This document shows, in pieces, positions 25,901 through 38,900 of a stretch of DNA of 64,000 bases. The position numbers and the translations under genes are program-made. Below the pieces are notes generated by a model. That model was not told where the DNA came from, ran no database searches, and saw only the letters and a list, made by a program, of their open reading frames with translations. Origin of the DNA: Euryodendron excelsum (Eukaryota > Streptophyta > Magnoliopsida > Ericales > Pentaphylacaceae); the NCBI GenBank assembly GCA_033060915.1, contig CM065383.1, forward strand, positions 13,647,501-13,711,500, given 5' to 3'. Positions within the stretch are counted from its first letter, which is position 1. Each line of letters opens with the position of its first letter.

Positions 25901-26701
25901 GTGAAGAAGTGCTATAATCATAAGGTGGATGTCTACAGCTTCTCAATGGTTATGTGGGAGCTGCTCACAAACAGCACTCCATTCAAGGGAAGGAACAATG
26001 TAATGGTGGCATACGCTGCAGCTATGGTACACCCCTTAATTTTGATTGTTTTATTTTCAATGATGACCATGCAACACTAGTACCATAAACTATGGATCCA
26101 TCATTTAAAAGTTCTGTTCAAGTACCCTAAACATTTTCATGTCAAATTTGAGCCAAAGTTGGAAGTGAAAATCCTCCGAAGAATGTTATTTTTTGGTTAG
26201 AACTTCCATAGAACTTCTACAAATTGCTCCCATTTCCACAATGCAGAAATTTAATCTACATTTTGGAGTTCTGGAAAAACATGTTCTTAGGCAGGTTCCA
26301 ATATATTAAACAAGTTTCGAGTTTTCTGACTACTGTATTAAATTATATTTTGTTTTTGCATCCAGAACTTAAGACCTTGCATGGATAACATTCCAAAGGA
26401 TATTGCCCCGCTCCTGCAGTCCTGTTGGGCTGAAGATCCAGCAGACCGACCAGAATTTGTGCAAATCACAGACTTTCTGGTGAACTTTCTCCGCAACGTG
26501 TGCTCAACGCAGACAAAAGCACCAAAGATATTTGAGATCGAACAAGCTAAAAGCGAAACAACTGCAGATTCTCCAAGCACCGATCATCTGATGATCAAGT
26601 CTCGAAAGAAAGACAAGAAGAGTTGGAGTCCGTCCCGCTGCTTCCTGAGTTGCTTTGATGCCTGTTTCTCTGATGGGTTCAGGAACACTTCTGAGGTTTG
26701 A
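19964..26701 (+). CDS. Raf-like (group C, ATN1-type) serine/threonine protein kinase
   Basis: This is a 394-aa soluble protein kinase. Coding exons are 19964-20205, 23006-23138, 24951-25146, 25676-25797, 25871-26026 and 26366-26701. All introns are GT-AG and the frame is continuous. The catalytic set is complete: VAIK lysine K90, alphaC E111 (FEREV), HRDLKPSN with D187, DFG with D206, and the activation segment [12 protein letters not shown] ending at E231. The last two features, with [16 protein letters not shown], are typical of plant Raf-like group C kinases. The glycine-rich loop is divergent: [11 protein letters not shown] (about 70-80) keeps one of the three usual glycines. The Ser/Cys-rich tail after about residue 365 is not a known domain. 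Substrate unknown. Position beside HB40/53 and IDD1/2 homologues suggests orthology with Arabidopsis At5g66710 and At3g50720/At3g50730. An upstream ATG does not extend the frame usefully. Confidence 0.9.
20850..21430 (+). repeat. Minisatellite, ~88-bp unit, about five copies
   Basis: The word ATTGACCA recurs at 20933, 21021, 21138, 21259 and 21346. Each copy is followed by an imperfect C-TTTACATTGTAGAGGTTCT, then TTTTAGCC, then TACAAATTAC, and most copies then carry a (T/C)AACGGACATA-like word. Spacings are 88, 117, 121 and 87, so two intervals carry an extra ~30 bp that itself repeats TTCTAC(A/T)GTAACGGACATAA. The array lies inside intron 1 of the kinase gene. No coding function is seen on either strand. 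Confidence 0.85.
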
Positions 26702-29700
26702 AACTAGTGTAAATCATTTATTGTGCAATCTTTTTTCCCTCCCTTTTCATACATATAGAACTTGTGTCAAGCATCTGGATGTTCAGTTAGATTGCAACGT
26801 CAGTATAAATATTGTATAGAAGTTTCAGAAAGCAAATAGGAAATACAAGAAGAGAAAATGTGAAGCTCGTATCAAGTTGATGCCATTCCCTTGCCCAGAT
26901 GGTTTTTATCCTCGCTTAATTCAAGCTGTTTTGTTCTATTTCCCCTCTTCACTAAAACAATGAGCGATAAAGTTCGATCACTCCTCACGCCCTCTATGGT
27001 CAGTTATTATTTATGTAATAAATACATTAAGTTTGTATGATTTGTATCTGTCACACCTCAATTTTATAAAAGGCAAGTTTTGAGGAATAAAAGGGATAGG
27101 GTTGAAAAGTCAAGTCAAAATTAGGATCCAGGTTAAATTTTAGTCAAAATAGATTTTGAAATTCATTTTGAATATAGTTTTTATTTTGAAAATTTTTAAA
27201 ACAAAACTGCGTAGATTCATTCGTATTTTGAACAAACCCAATTTAATGAAAACTTGTTTTAAAGAAAATATCGAGGCTCCAAAACATTTAAACTCAAATC
27301 ACAACCCAAATCCAATCCAAGCTATAAGAAGAACTAAGTCATAGTATTCTATCAACATAAAATAAAGCTCTAACTGCAACAAAATTATAATAATATAGTC
27401 ATTCAATTAAAATCCAAAATTAACATAGAGATATAATTTAACTTAAAAGTAAAATAACTAAAACTAACTGATACAACAAGATAAGGTTAAAATATCAAAC
27501 CTCCAATGTTTTAATCTAAGTTCTCAAGTTTGCTGTCCAAGGGCCCACCTGCAACTGTTGTAGGGTGAGCATTTCCATGATTGAAGTAGAAGGTTATGCT
27601 ATCGAGCTAATAAAGATAAGGTAATATGTGTAAGTGTATAAATATGAATGCAAGAGAGTAAATAAATACAGTTTCTTTATCTTAACTCTCAATCCAATGC
27701 TCAATGATATGATACAAGCACACATGAATTAACTAAATAAATATCAAACACTTATAACATCAATTCACAAACAATCCAGTCACCGATAGCAACAAAATTA
27801 AATTGACTCTATAAAACCAAAACTAAAATGATAAATACATAAATAAATAAATAAAAATATCTGAACTCACCTATGTCCAACCCAATACAAGTACATGATG
27901 CAATCAGCCGTACTGAGGAGGGGATACAATTCCACTTGCAACCACTTTCGCTGTTTATGGGATATCACCTGAACGACACATATTTTCAAGTAATTCCACT
28001 CTTTATGGGTCATACCCAAATGACGTGTGTATTATCTTAAATGAGGCATCAGACCTTTATTCTAATGCAAATCTTATGGTCTAGGGCTCCAAGCCCATGC
28101 TCGACCATATTCAATTACTAATAGACTTCAACCCAAGTCTAAATCAAGATAAATATCACACGGAGGTAAAACTAATAATATTCAAATCACCAAACCCATA
28201 ACATCATCACTAATAATTACTCAAGGCATTCAAACATTTTTAATTATGAATTTTTATGCCCATTTTACAGTATGTAAAGAGTCAAAATTATCCAATTAAT
28301 TTATTTAAATCAACCAATACTTTAAACACTCACATCCACATGAATCGCACAAATACTAAGCTAGTTACATGATTCAATTATTTTATGGTAAAGCCTCTAA
28401 TTTTTGTCAAGTAATTAAATATGGTAAAATCCTAAATTTTCATTCATAATATTCAATAATCCACAAAGTATCAATTAACTAATACATAATCCTAAATATA
28501 GTAAAAATCAACAAAGAAAGCTAAGAACTTAAATAATAATCAACTTTCAAGTATATGTAAACCCTAAAAATTTATATAAAAATTCCATAAGCATAATTTC
28601 TGCCCCAATAACATGAATAACTCAAAAATGTTAATACAACAGCAAAACCTTTGTGTAACCCCCTACCTCTTGAAGATTGAATCTAGGATAAGAATTTGAT
28701 TTTACCAAAATCACGAATCGAAACCACCACCACGAAGCGATTGTAAAATGGAGCATAAAATTCTTAAAGAGCGGTACTAAAATCTTGCTCTAAGGCCAAA
28801 AAAAAAAAAAAATTGAAAGCAAGAAAAATTAAAAGAAATTAAAAGAAAGCAAGAGATGGGTTCTCTAGTCCGCTGAGGATAGAGTGAGCCTAAGGAAGAG
28901 AGAGAGAGAAAAATGAAAAGTTTTGTTTTAATTTCATTTTGGTTGTATTTATCAAAATGCCCCAAAGTTTATACAAATTTTCAAAAAAACCAACTTCACA
29001 TTTAACCGATTGACGAGTTATCACAGTATCAATGGCCGTTCTAAACTCGAAAGAGTCTCAACATCTGTGGCAACAGAAATTTAGAGCAATTTCTCATTCA
29101 ATTGTGTCCATACAAAGTGGCTAAATAATGGCTGGAGGATGGCACCTGAGGCCCATGTCATGTGGACATCAAGAGTTCCAAGCCAACGAGATGCAGCATG
29201 TCATGATTATGGCTTAATGGGATGTGTGGATTTATAGATGTTGAGGGAGAGGAAAAAGAAAGGGATATATTATTAGTAATTGTCTATGTCTTGTGATAAC
29301 CAAACAAAAACTGAATATTTTAAGTAATGCCTACTCATTTTTTTGGTCCAACCAAATCAAAATAAAGAATTTGATATCTCATTTCATTTTATTATTTTTT
29401 TCACTCAACAAATCTTATACTCAAACAAAATGCATTGATGAATACTTCACCTGCTATAGATTTAGTGATAAGGGTAGCTTACAAAAAAATGCATAAAGAA
29501 TAATGTGGTTGAGTTATGAGTCTATTAACAAAAATTCATCAATTGACTTTTTAATTTCAAACTGTCAGTGTTATATTAGTCTGACGCAATATTTGTATAC
29601 AAATTTTGAAAGAAAAGCAGTTTTTTTAGTGTTTACTTTTTTTTAAAAAAATATGAATCAAAATAAGTTGGATTCCTTTTCCTTTATTTTTTTTTATTTT

Positions 29701-30439
29701 GGACTGGATGCTAGACAAATAAACAAAGTAGAATGGCGGCTACCGCTAGCACAACCTGTGTGCTCTTTTTAGGTAATAGTGACATTAAATAAAATTTTGT
29801 AAAACTATGCAGAATATGTCACGCTCACCAATAGTAGAGTTATTTTGACAATAGTCTCAACTTTGTACTTTAAAATAGGTAGCAAATTATATTTGGTTCA
29901 CTGTTTTGAAGAAACAAAAAGGTGGAGGAGAGGAAAGAAATACCCCCAGAGCTTTCCCAAGAATTACCCCTAATAAATTAAGCATGAGTTTGCAATTTGA
30001 TTCTTCTTCCTCAATGCCAACCCTTGTGGGATGTTTATGGAGTCACGAGTGCATGTAAATTGAGACCCTTTGCATGCATTTTGGGGATTAATCTCAAAAG
30101 ACATTTAGAGCACAACTTGCAATAAACCTCTCGTTATTGAAGTGGATGTGAGAGTGTTGTTGCACATAATTGCTTCATTTTAATTCGGGCATCACGATTT
30201 GAAATGGGCATCATGATTTGAAATATGAAAACTTTTTCACAAATGAAATAAGATTGTGTATATTTGACCTCCACAAACTCTATAGTGGTGAGAATATCAT
30301 GCACTACATAGTCTCAATTGCCATTTTTTTTTATTAAAAGAAAATCACAACTTATAGAAATTAAAGGCTAAACCATGATAGTAATTATTGAATACTACTG
30401 ATTATTGAATGGCATGATTGTTTACAAATAATCTGACTA

Positions 30440-30600
30440 TGGCCTTTGGCCTAATAGTCATGGATCTACCTCAACTTCAGTGAGATCACGGGTTCAAGTC
30501 ACAATAGAAGCTTGAAGTCTGAGACAAATAATATCTAATTTTTTTTTATCTCTTACTCCCAATAAAATTTAGTTTACTAACGTATTAACTTCCCACTCCT
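30440..30600 (+). mobile_element. Possible tRNA-derived SINE
   Basis: A box A-like TTGGCCTAATAGTCATGG (30446-30463) is followed at normal spacing by a box B-like GGGTTCAAGTC (30490-30500), then a short body and a T-rich tail. No cloverleaf with a paired acceptor stem can be drawn, so it is not a functional tRNA gene. The call rests only on the two promoter boxes. Confidence 0.4.
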
Positions 30601-31189
30601 CCCTATACAACTTCTACTTTCCGCTCCTCTCTATAAAACTTTTAAAATAAACATGACTAACTGGCCATGTGATAATATCATTGAAAATGGTAATTAGCTC
30701 TAGATTGTTTATTAGTTGATAGTAAATGCTAATGTCAGACGCCCCTGATGGATAATTCTCGTCTAATTCTGCCCCTGTAATTAGCTCTAGATTATTAATC
30801 ACTTGATGAGAAATTCTAGTGTTAGATACACTTGAAGTAATAAGCGTGTGTTTTCACAAACACATGATGTTAGCTTTTCTTTTTATTTTATTTTTTTGGT
30901 ACATTAAAGGTAGGGATGGACATTGGGCTAGCTGGGTCTACAATAAAAAAAAATTATCAACAGACTTAAAATCAAATCTTAAGCCCACCCAAAATAAAAA
31001 TTTTGTTTCCTAAGCCCACCCATTTAACCTAAAAATCAAATATATAAATATAATCAAATATAAAAATACATTATTTTAGACTTGGTAAGGCTTCAAACAC
31101 AATTTTTAAGCATGTCCATAATTTATAGGAGGGCCAAGCAGGCCGTGATCACCTCTAATTGGAGGGTTAAAGCTTGGTACAAAATATGG

Positions 31190-31530
31190 TGTGTCAAACC
31201 TATGATTACATGGTATTAGTAGTGATCATGCGTCAGGGAGTCCGATAAATTTGCTCATAAATTATAAGGTTTGAAATTTTTTTAGATTCGATTAATTTAA
31301 TGCAAGGGCTTGAAAATTATTTTTGAAACCTGACTTGGTTAGGCTAAAAATATGTATAAAATAATATATTTTTTATATTTTAATACTATATATGTCTATA
31401 TATAATTATACATAATTAAATTTTATATTATTTAATATTATTTATAAAAAAAATTATATTAAATAAATAAGCTTCAAAATATAATTTTTTAAATTGAGCA
31501 ACGTAAAATTTAATTTTAATAAAAATTTTT
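31190..31530. repeat. Dispersed AT-rich repeat, family A copy 2
   Basis: It shares ordered words with 17700-17880 (TTTTATATTTTAATA, TATGTCTATA, AAATTTTATATTA, GTAAAATTTAATTTTAA). It ends just before the GBF1 promoter region. Class unknown. Confidence 0.45.
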
Positions 31531-31802
31531 GTGTAGCCGATCCGCTGCACAATGTCCACAGTCCACCTCTGCATGGTACACCTTTCCTTTAATTGATGAC
31601 TTAAGAGCTGGGACCCAGCTTTTGAGTCCCTATCGTGGGATGGGACTCATGGCCCACAAACGGATATTGATTAGACAAATACATAAAAAAAAAGTACAAA
31701 ATTGTTCAACGGCTCTCGTGCAATTCCACCTTGGAAGTAAAATTAATTAAAGTTATCCGTTAGTTGAAGACTCATCCATCTTTATTTAAAAGCGGTTTGT
31801 GC

Positions 31803-31859
31803 TGAGTCATGCCTATCCAGTTATGTAATGACAGCTGGAACCCTCTTTCTCCTCACGTG
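31803..31859 (+). promoter_or_regulatory. bZIP sites in the GBF1 promoter: TGAGTCA and CACGTG
   Basis: TGAGTCA (31803-31809, GCN4/AP-1 type) and CACGTG (31854-31859, G-box) lie 45 bp apart just upstream of the CT-rich presumed leader of the GBF1-type gene. Both are bZIP recognition sequences. That the gene's own product binds here is an inference. Confidence 0.45.
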
Positions 31860-32223
31860 TCACCCTCCAAAAACCCTAGCCGCACCAACTCGGACTCAGC
31901 AGAATTCACTCACTCGTCAGTCGTCACGCTTCCTATCGGACAAAGCCACAACAGCCGTACCACCACCCCAGACATCTCTCTCTCTCTAGTTTCTTCTATT
32001 CTTTCTCTCTCTAAAAGCCGTCCATGATTCAGAGTGCTGTTGTCCTGTGTGGTTTTTTTTTTGGTTTTGTTGCATAAATAACTAACCCTACCTTCTCTCT
32101 GCCATTAGATCTATCTAACACACCCACTTACGGGCAAAAAGAGGAGAGGACTAAAGCCTTTGCCCCGTCCGACTTGGACTTTCACCTTCCACCTCACTCC
32201 CTCCACACGCCCTGTAACTAGGT

Positions 32224-32226
<3 letters not shown>

Positions 32227-32295
<69 letters not shown>
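32227..32295 (+). repeat. (TC)34 microsatellite in the GBF1 leader
   Basis: A 69-base perfect TC run begins right after the possible splice donor G|GTCAGT at 32221-32226. If that donor is real, the run lies at the start of a 5' UTR intron of about 3.5 kb, whose acceptor could be TTTCAG at 35710-35715. Confidence 0.85.
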
Positions 32296-32297
<2 letters not shown>

Positions 32298-34569
32298 TTT
32301 GACCTTCTCTCTCCATATTTGCGTGTATATACGTACATATAGATGTATATATGTCTAATAGCAATTTCGATACAGATGTCTAATTAAGCTCTAGGTCTAG
32401 CTTCTCTCTGCTGTGTTTCAAATTGCGTGTTTCAGACTGAATCATATTTTGGAAACTGCAATCAACTTTCATTAAAAATCGGTTTATTGTGTGTGAATTC
32501 TGGGCATGTTTACCGGAACCTAAGTAGTTTGTGTATTTACTAAGAGAAAAAAACATACACCTGTTGGGCCAGGAAGGGAAAAGAAAAGAAGAACAACTCC
32601 AAATTCGTCAAGAGTTGGGGTTCGAATTCATCGGAGCTGCTGCTTTAGTGGATCAGTTGTTTTCAATTCTATATCTATATGCTGTGACTGCTTTTTATTG
32701 TGGCTTGAAAGTTCCTCAATTTAGTTGGAATTTGCTATTGTCATGTAGCTTCTTGATGGTGACGTCCTGCATAGGCCATATCTGCACTAATAAATTGCAT
32801 TACTATGCTCAATCCGACTGAAAATCTGATTTGATGTTATTAAGCAACAACGCAAGTGTCCTTCGCTGTATACTCACAATCCATAAAGTATAAAATTTGA
32901 ACTGGAAATTTACCAAATTCATTGCAGCACATGTGGTAAAAGTGCAGACAGATTAACGCATGATGCTCTGTAGCTCCTATGGAGCTCCATGTTTTTCTGC
33001 AGCCACCTCGAAGTATTCAACCTTTCTTGGTCTGCATACCTCAGATTGGCGGACTTCTGTTTTAGTTTAGTATAGTTTAGTTTAGTTTTTGGCTTCAGCA
33101 TCCTTTGTACAAAAAAAAAAATGTGCTTGCAGGGCATCCACATTTGTGGTCAGGGGTACAATTATCAATCATGATTGTTTCTTATTTCCATTTTTTTTTT
33201 TTTTTTTTGTGAGGGGACCCTAAGCTTGGGCCTCTGGACGCGAGATGTGTGGTATAAATGCTAAATGAAGCTACGGTTATCTTTTCTTTTGGATGAATTT
33301 GCTTTAAAGAAAAGCTGATCCTTGTTTGTCAGCTAACTTGCTCCTAGAACATCATTTGCCATCTTTAAATTTATGGAGTATTCTGAACATACTCCATCTA
33401 TTTGGACTGTTACCTTTTGAGAAGAGCATTATAAAAGATCATTGATGGATCTTCCAAGAGACTGTAATTCATGATATTTCACTTCTTATATTAGGGAGTT
33501 TTAAGATGTGGTTAGCCGTACAAAGCCACTCTTGTTGTTACAGAATGATGGACTTCCTATAGTTTACTCTCTGATCTTAATAGGATGAAAGAACTCCCTG
33601 CCCATATGGCCATATGAGGCTTATGAAATATGTTGAAGAAGTACCTAGAGGACATTCCTGTTTTATGAGCTTTATTCTTGTCAGCATTATGCTATATGGT
33701 CAAAACTGAGTTAGACACAGGACAACCTAGAGTTATTTTATTCTAGAGCTGAACTACGATGCCAAAGTAGGGGCATAACAGATGAAAAAAAATAGTGGGA
33801 TAACAGATAGAAAACAATGGATAGAGGGGTTGTAAATCAATAGATTCAAAGGCTTTTGTTCAGGTTGAGAAAACAACAATCTAGCAGAAAAATGTTCAGC
33901 AAACAAGAAAGGACATGAAGAGAAATGTATCCTACCCCTGAGAGTTTGATGAAGATATACACTCAAATCATAGGAGAATTCCATGCCCTTTCTTTTCAAG
34001 AAAACCATTTGTTAAACTCTAATGTTGTTTTATAGCAAGCCTCCTTACTTATAGATGCCAGGAATCCCTAAAGATGCATGAAAACCTTCTAAGAATTTCT
34101 CCATTCTAATATGGTGATCATAAGAGCTAAATTTAACCCATTAGATAGTTGTTAAACAAGTAATAGGCTAAATTCCAGGTTAGGAAAGACTCGTATACCC
34201 AGCTAAATCAGAAACTTGAGCCAGATGAATCAAACTTATAATTCTTAAGGAAGGCTGAACCTATGATAAGTTGATAACATGAAGCAATGATATAGTTCTT
34301 GATTGAGTCACTTACTTTAAGCTTATGATAACTGTAAAAAGAAATTATCTGAGGAGGTCTGCTAACCTTTTGCTTGTCTAAATTGTGCTTAATTTCTAGG
34401 AAAGGTGGTATAAGCTGACATTAATATTTCAATTAAGGATTTTGTACTTATTAAGTAGTTGTCTGAAATTCTGTATCCTGGTCCTTCTTAAAATTGCCTC
34501 TTTTTTGATGCAAAGCATCAATTCTACCTAATAAGGGCCTGACCAATGGCATGACAGTTTTTTCCTATG

Positions 34570-35000
34570 TTATCTAGAACCCAGATCGTTCAGGTACGTA
34601 GAACGGAAACAGGAACGTGGTACGCCACATGTTATAAAATATGATATGCTAGGGGTAAACTTGTATAAATTACACTACTAGAATTAGGACAATTTTTTTT
34701 AACAATTAGACATTTAAGAAAATATAATCTGTGTGTTTTTAATTTAATCATCTAAAAACACATTCTGGGAGTATTATTGTTCATTTTATTTTTTGCATAT
34801 TGTTATGTCAAAATTTTATACTCCCTATATTTTGGTTAATTGGTTCATTATATTTGATTTTTTTTCCTCATTAGGTGACCTTTGAAGAAACAAATAGGGC
34901 AAAAGTTTGGGATCACATTGGATCGCTAAATTCACTATTTTGGAACGCTAGTGTACCATGTTTCGGAACGCCGTTCCAAAAACGTAAATCACTAGGGTAG
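34570..35000. repeat. Possible MITE in the GBF1 leader intron
   Basis: The left part (GTAGAACGGAAACAGGAACG) and the right part (TTCGGAACGCCGTTCC) carry the same GGAACG/CGTTCC words in opposite orientation around an AT-rich core. No target duplication was found and the limits are approximate. Confidence 0.35.
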
Positions 35001-35799
35001 TAGAGGCCATCAGAAAAAAGTAAATAATTCTAGGGTCGAGTCAAAAAAAGGATCTTACCATCTATCCTGCCTAAATTTGAAGGTTGTGACTATTTTCTCC
35101 ATGATGGTGATTTTTGTGGATGCTTTCAGTGAGTCATATATGTGTTGACATTTACATGTTGCAACCAGGAGAGGCCTTGTATGTCAAAGTAAACTAAGAC
35201 AATGTAGAGGCTCAGTCTAGTGAGGAGGTTTATTGGCAATGCTCTTTTAGATGTAATTGAAGTATTATTTAGAATAAAGTTTCTAGAGAGGGAATTTCTG
35301 ATTTCCACTGAGTAAATTGCCGGAGGAGATGCCTAAGCTATTGCAAACGTTCCAAAAAAAGGAAAAAAAGCTACTGCAAACATTCAAATTCCCCTCTGTA
35401 TTGAATGAGAATGGAGTCTGACGGTATTACAATTGTGCTATACAAGTTTTTTGGTCTTGTTCTAGAGAATATATTGGTCAACTCATACCAAAAGGTATCA
35501 GAAAACAAGAGAGCAAAAGAAATGTGATGATTGTAGGAATTATATTCCCATTTAAACACACGAGTAGTATTTCTGGAAAGTTAAAAAGTTGAATGATGTT
35601 GTCCGGACACCAAGTTGTATTTGCTGGATCTCACTCGTGTTACTGTTGACAGATAAATTTCTAGTTGAACAATGTGAAATTCTGATGTGTCTTGCAATTA
35701 GATTTGATACTTTCAGGAACTTCATAAAATTTAATTGAGGCTACATAGTATTGCGTGACAAATAGTTCAAGGGAAGGGTGATAATTAGTACTGATCAAA

Positions 35800-35877
35800 A
35801 TGGGGGCTGGGGAAGAGAGCACACCTGTTAAGCCTTCCAAGCCAACTTCTTCAGCTCAGGTCCTCCCTCCCTCCCTG

Positions 35878-35924
<47 letters not shown>

Positions 35925-38900
35925 TTTTTTGTAGTTACAGGAAGCACCAACAACGCCTTCGTATCCTGATTGGTCAAGCTCTATGCAGGTTTTATGATCA
36001 AAAGACCTTGGCTTTGATCTGTTGCTAATCTAATTGATAGATGTGTTTTCATAGTTCCTGGATGCATTTTATTAACAGCATATGGCTTGTTTTTTGTACA
36101 GGCATATTATGGTGCTGGTGCTACTCCTCCATTTTTTGCAACGACTGTTGCTTCTCCTACTCCCCATCCTTATCTGTGGGGAAGCCAGGTGATTATCTTT
36201 CTATGATCTTCTTCATTCTCTGGGTATCATATAAAGCTCTGAAGGGTTTGGTGATAGTATTGCTCTTTAACTACCCGTTGGGTGTTGCTCTCGATAATTT
36301 TTCAGCATGCTTTGATACCACCTTATGGAACCCCAGTTCACTACCCTGCTCTATATCCCCCAGGGGGAATTTATGCTCATCCTAATATGGCCACGGTAAT
36401 CCTAATTGTCTTTTGCATCATCAAATATAATTTTTTTTGTTGAGTTCATATTCCATTCTAAGAGTAGGTTTCCTCTACATAAATTGCTTAGTAGTATAAA
36501 AAAATTACAGACATTCGATTGGAGGTTGACTATGGCATTCTTTTTAATCACAAACAATATTCGAGCTAGTAGAAAACCTACAAATTTGACATTTGATATT
36601 TCCTTTCTTAGGCTCCAAGCACGGGACAGACAAATGTGGAGTTAGAAGGAAAGGCCCCCAATGGGAAGGATCGGGCTTCAAATAAAAAATCCAAGGGAAC
36701 TGTGGGAAACACCGGCTTGACTGGTGGAAAGGGCGCAGAAAGTGGGAATGCAGCTTCAGGTTCAGGAAACGATGGTGCCACACAAAGGTGCTTACTCAAA
36801 ATTTACTCTTCAAATTTTCTTTCTAGTATGACCTGATGTTAGTTCATTTCTTCTTGTCAATTCTGATTCAATATATGCTCTTAATTCTCTTGATTTTCTG
36901 TTCTCCGGTTGTGAAATTGCTCATAAACAGTGCTGAAAGTGGAAGTGAAGGTTCATCAGATGCAAGTGATGAGCATGACAACCACCAAGTATGTATTCAA
37001 TCTATGGAGTATAGGCATCAGACCATTTACTTTATCAGACCATTTACTTTATTGCATTGAAAGGGAACATGCCGAATCCCTTGCAACTCATCTAAGTGAA
37101 CTGGCTTTGGCATGTGCATGCCTAATGTGATCTCAGATTCTGTAAAACGTGGCAGTGTCAATGTCTTTTGTTAACCTGATCCAGTCAAAACGTGTGTCAA
37201 CATGATGCTTTCTTTTCTCCTAATTTAAATAAATGGAATTTGATTTTTTTAGGAATATGCTGCAACTGCAAGTAAGAGAGGAAGCTTTGACCAGATGCTT
37301 GCAGATGGTAGCTTTCTCATCTGCATTAATTCTTTTTGCCTTTGTGTTATCTAGCAGTGATTTTGTACTTCTGTAAACATGTTCAGGAGCCAATGCACAG
37401 AATACCACCTCGGGGGCAAATCTTCAAGCATCGGTGCCTGGGAATCCAGTTGTCTCTGTGCCTGCAACTAATCTGAGGATGGAACTATGGAGTGCTTCTC
37501 CTGCTGGTGCTGGAGCAGTGAAAATGAGACATAATCCTCCTGGAGTCTCACCAGCTGTTGCTCCATCAACAATGGTTGGGCACGAAAGCATGATGACCGA
37601 CCAATGGACACATGTATGAAGCATTGCAGTTATTTAATTATGTATAATCTGGTGTTTCTATTGAATTTTATCCAGCAAAGATTTTTTTTTTAACTCATAG
37701 TTGCTTTGGTCATGGGTGCACTACAGTTACGTGAACCTGATATGGGGTCATTGACACAACTAATGCACCAGTTTCGCTGATACCTTTTGATCACCTGCCA
37801 GAGAAATGCCTTCTAATAGCCTTGGTGGGACACCATACGATAGGAAGTTCTGTGCTTATGTACCTAAATACCATATCAATCAACAACATGTTTGATAACA
37901 TATCTTCATGTCACTCTGGGGAAGAGAAGGGGTGAGGGCAGTATTGACCCCATTTTAGGACCGACCTGGCCAATATTCATTAAAACTACAGGTGGTAAGA
38001 AGCTCGTAATAAACATCAATCTATGGTTAAGGGGCTTGGTGTCATTCTTCTAAGATAGCAAGATGGCTAAATGGTTCGGAGGGAGGGAGTGAGTCCTGAA
38101 ATTTTTACTGTACAAAATGTATTTGATGTACTTTGGCTTGAACAATTGGCTGATATGCACATGACTTGTGCCAAGTGGATACAGCTTTCTTCCCATAGAA
38201 ATAAGTTTGAGATAAGTTGCCTCGGTTACAGTAGTTTTTAATATTCTCTCTTGAGGTGCTAGCAGAAGAGAAGATAAGCGGGAATAGGATATAGAACTGC
38301 AGTTACTTTGAGATAAGTTGCCTCAGTTCCCATAGTTTTTTGTATCTTTTTCTCTCCTCCAAAGTATGTGACTCATCCTCTCCGTCTTCATAAAATTAAA
38401 GCCTCCTTTTTTTATCTGATCAACCCGTTATTTCTTTATTGAGGTCTTGACAAAACTTATGTCTTTGCAAACTTATGGAGTTTTGTTAGGTGTAATTTGT
38501 AATAAGCTGTCATTTTCACTTAAAATGAGGCAGAAAATTGGAAATTTAGGAAAATAGTCATCTGCAATTATGTAAGACACGAATGAAAGGGGGAGTTTTT
38601 GGAATGTCACACCTGAGGTCAGGGTATCTTTAGAATGTGGCCTCTAAGAGTCTAAGTACCTGTTTTTGGTTTTTTTATTTTTGGCTGTTTTGAATTTGTA
38701 ACCCATGATTCTTTTTATTACTCTCCCATATGGTGTTTAGTGTTTACAAGTCATGCATGCTCTTACGAAGCTAGGACATCTAGCATTTTTCATTTCAATT
38801 TAGTAAGTGTTTGTACGTAGTTGTCGTATTCATTTAATAGCATATGCTTCCCAAGGTTAGCAATTTTTCTCCATCTGTATGTATGCGTTTATGTATTGCA

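Larger units (their letters stand above)
26702..31790. other. Gene-free repeat-rich spacer
   Basis: The kinase 3' UTR probably ends near the AATAAA at 27017-27022. From about 27050 (TGTCACACCTCAATTTTA) to about 28990 the sequence has the look of a decayed retroelement fragment, but I find no paired LTRs and no polymerase frame. A tRNA-like SINE head (30446-30500) and copy 2 of a dispersed repeat (31190-31530) follow. No gene is recognised. Confidence 0.45.

Noticed and set aside
27048..28990. Possible LTR retrotransposon starting TGTCACACC
   Set aside because: No second LTR, no primer-binding site and no protease, reverse transcriptase or integrase frame could be seen.
30446..30500. Functional tRNA gene
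   Set aside because: Box A- and box B-like words are present, but no paired acceptor stem or anticodon arm could be drawn. A SINE head fits better.
32531..32821. A 96-codon open frame on the + strand within the presumed GBF1 leader
   Set aside because: It lies in the probable 5' UTR intron, has no domain and no in-frame link to the bZIP coding exons.
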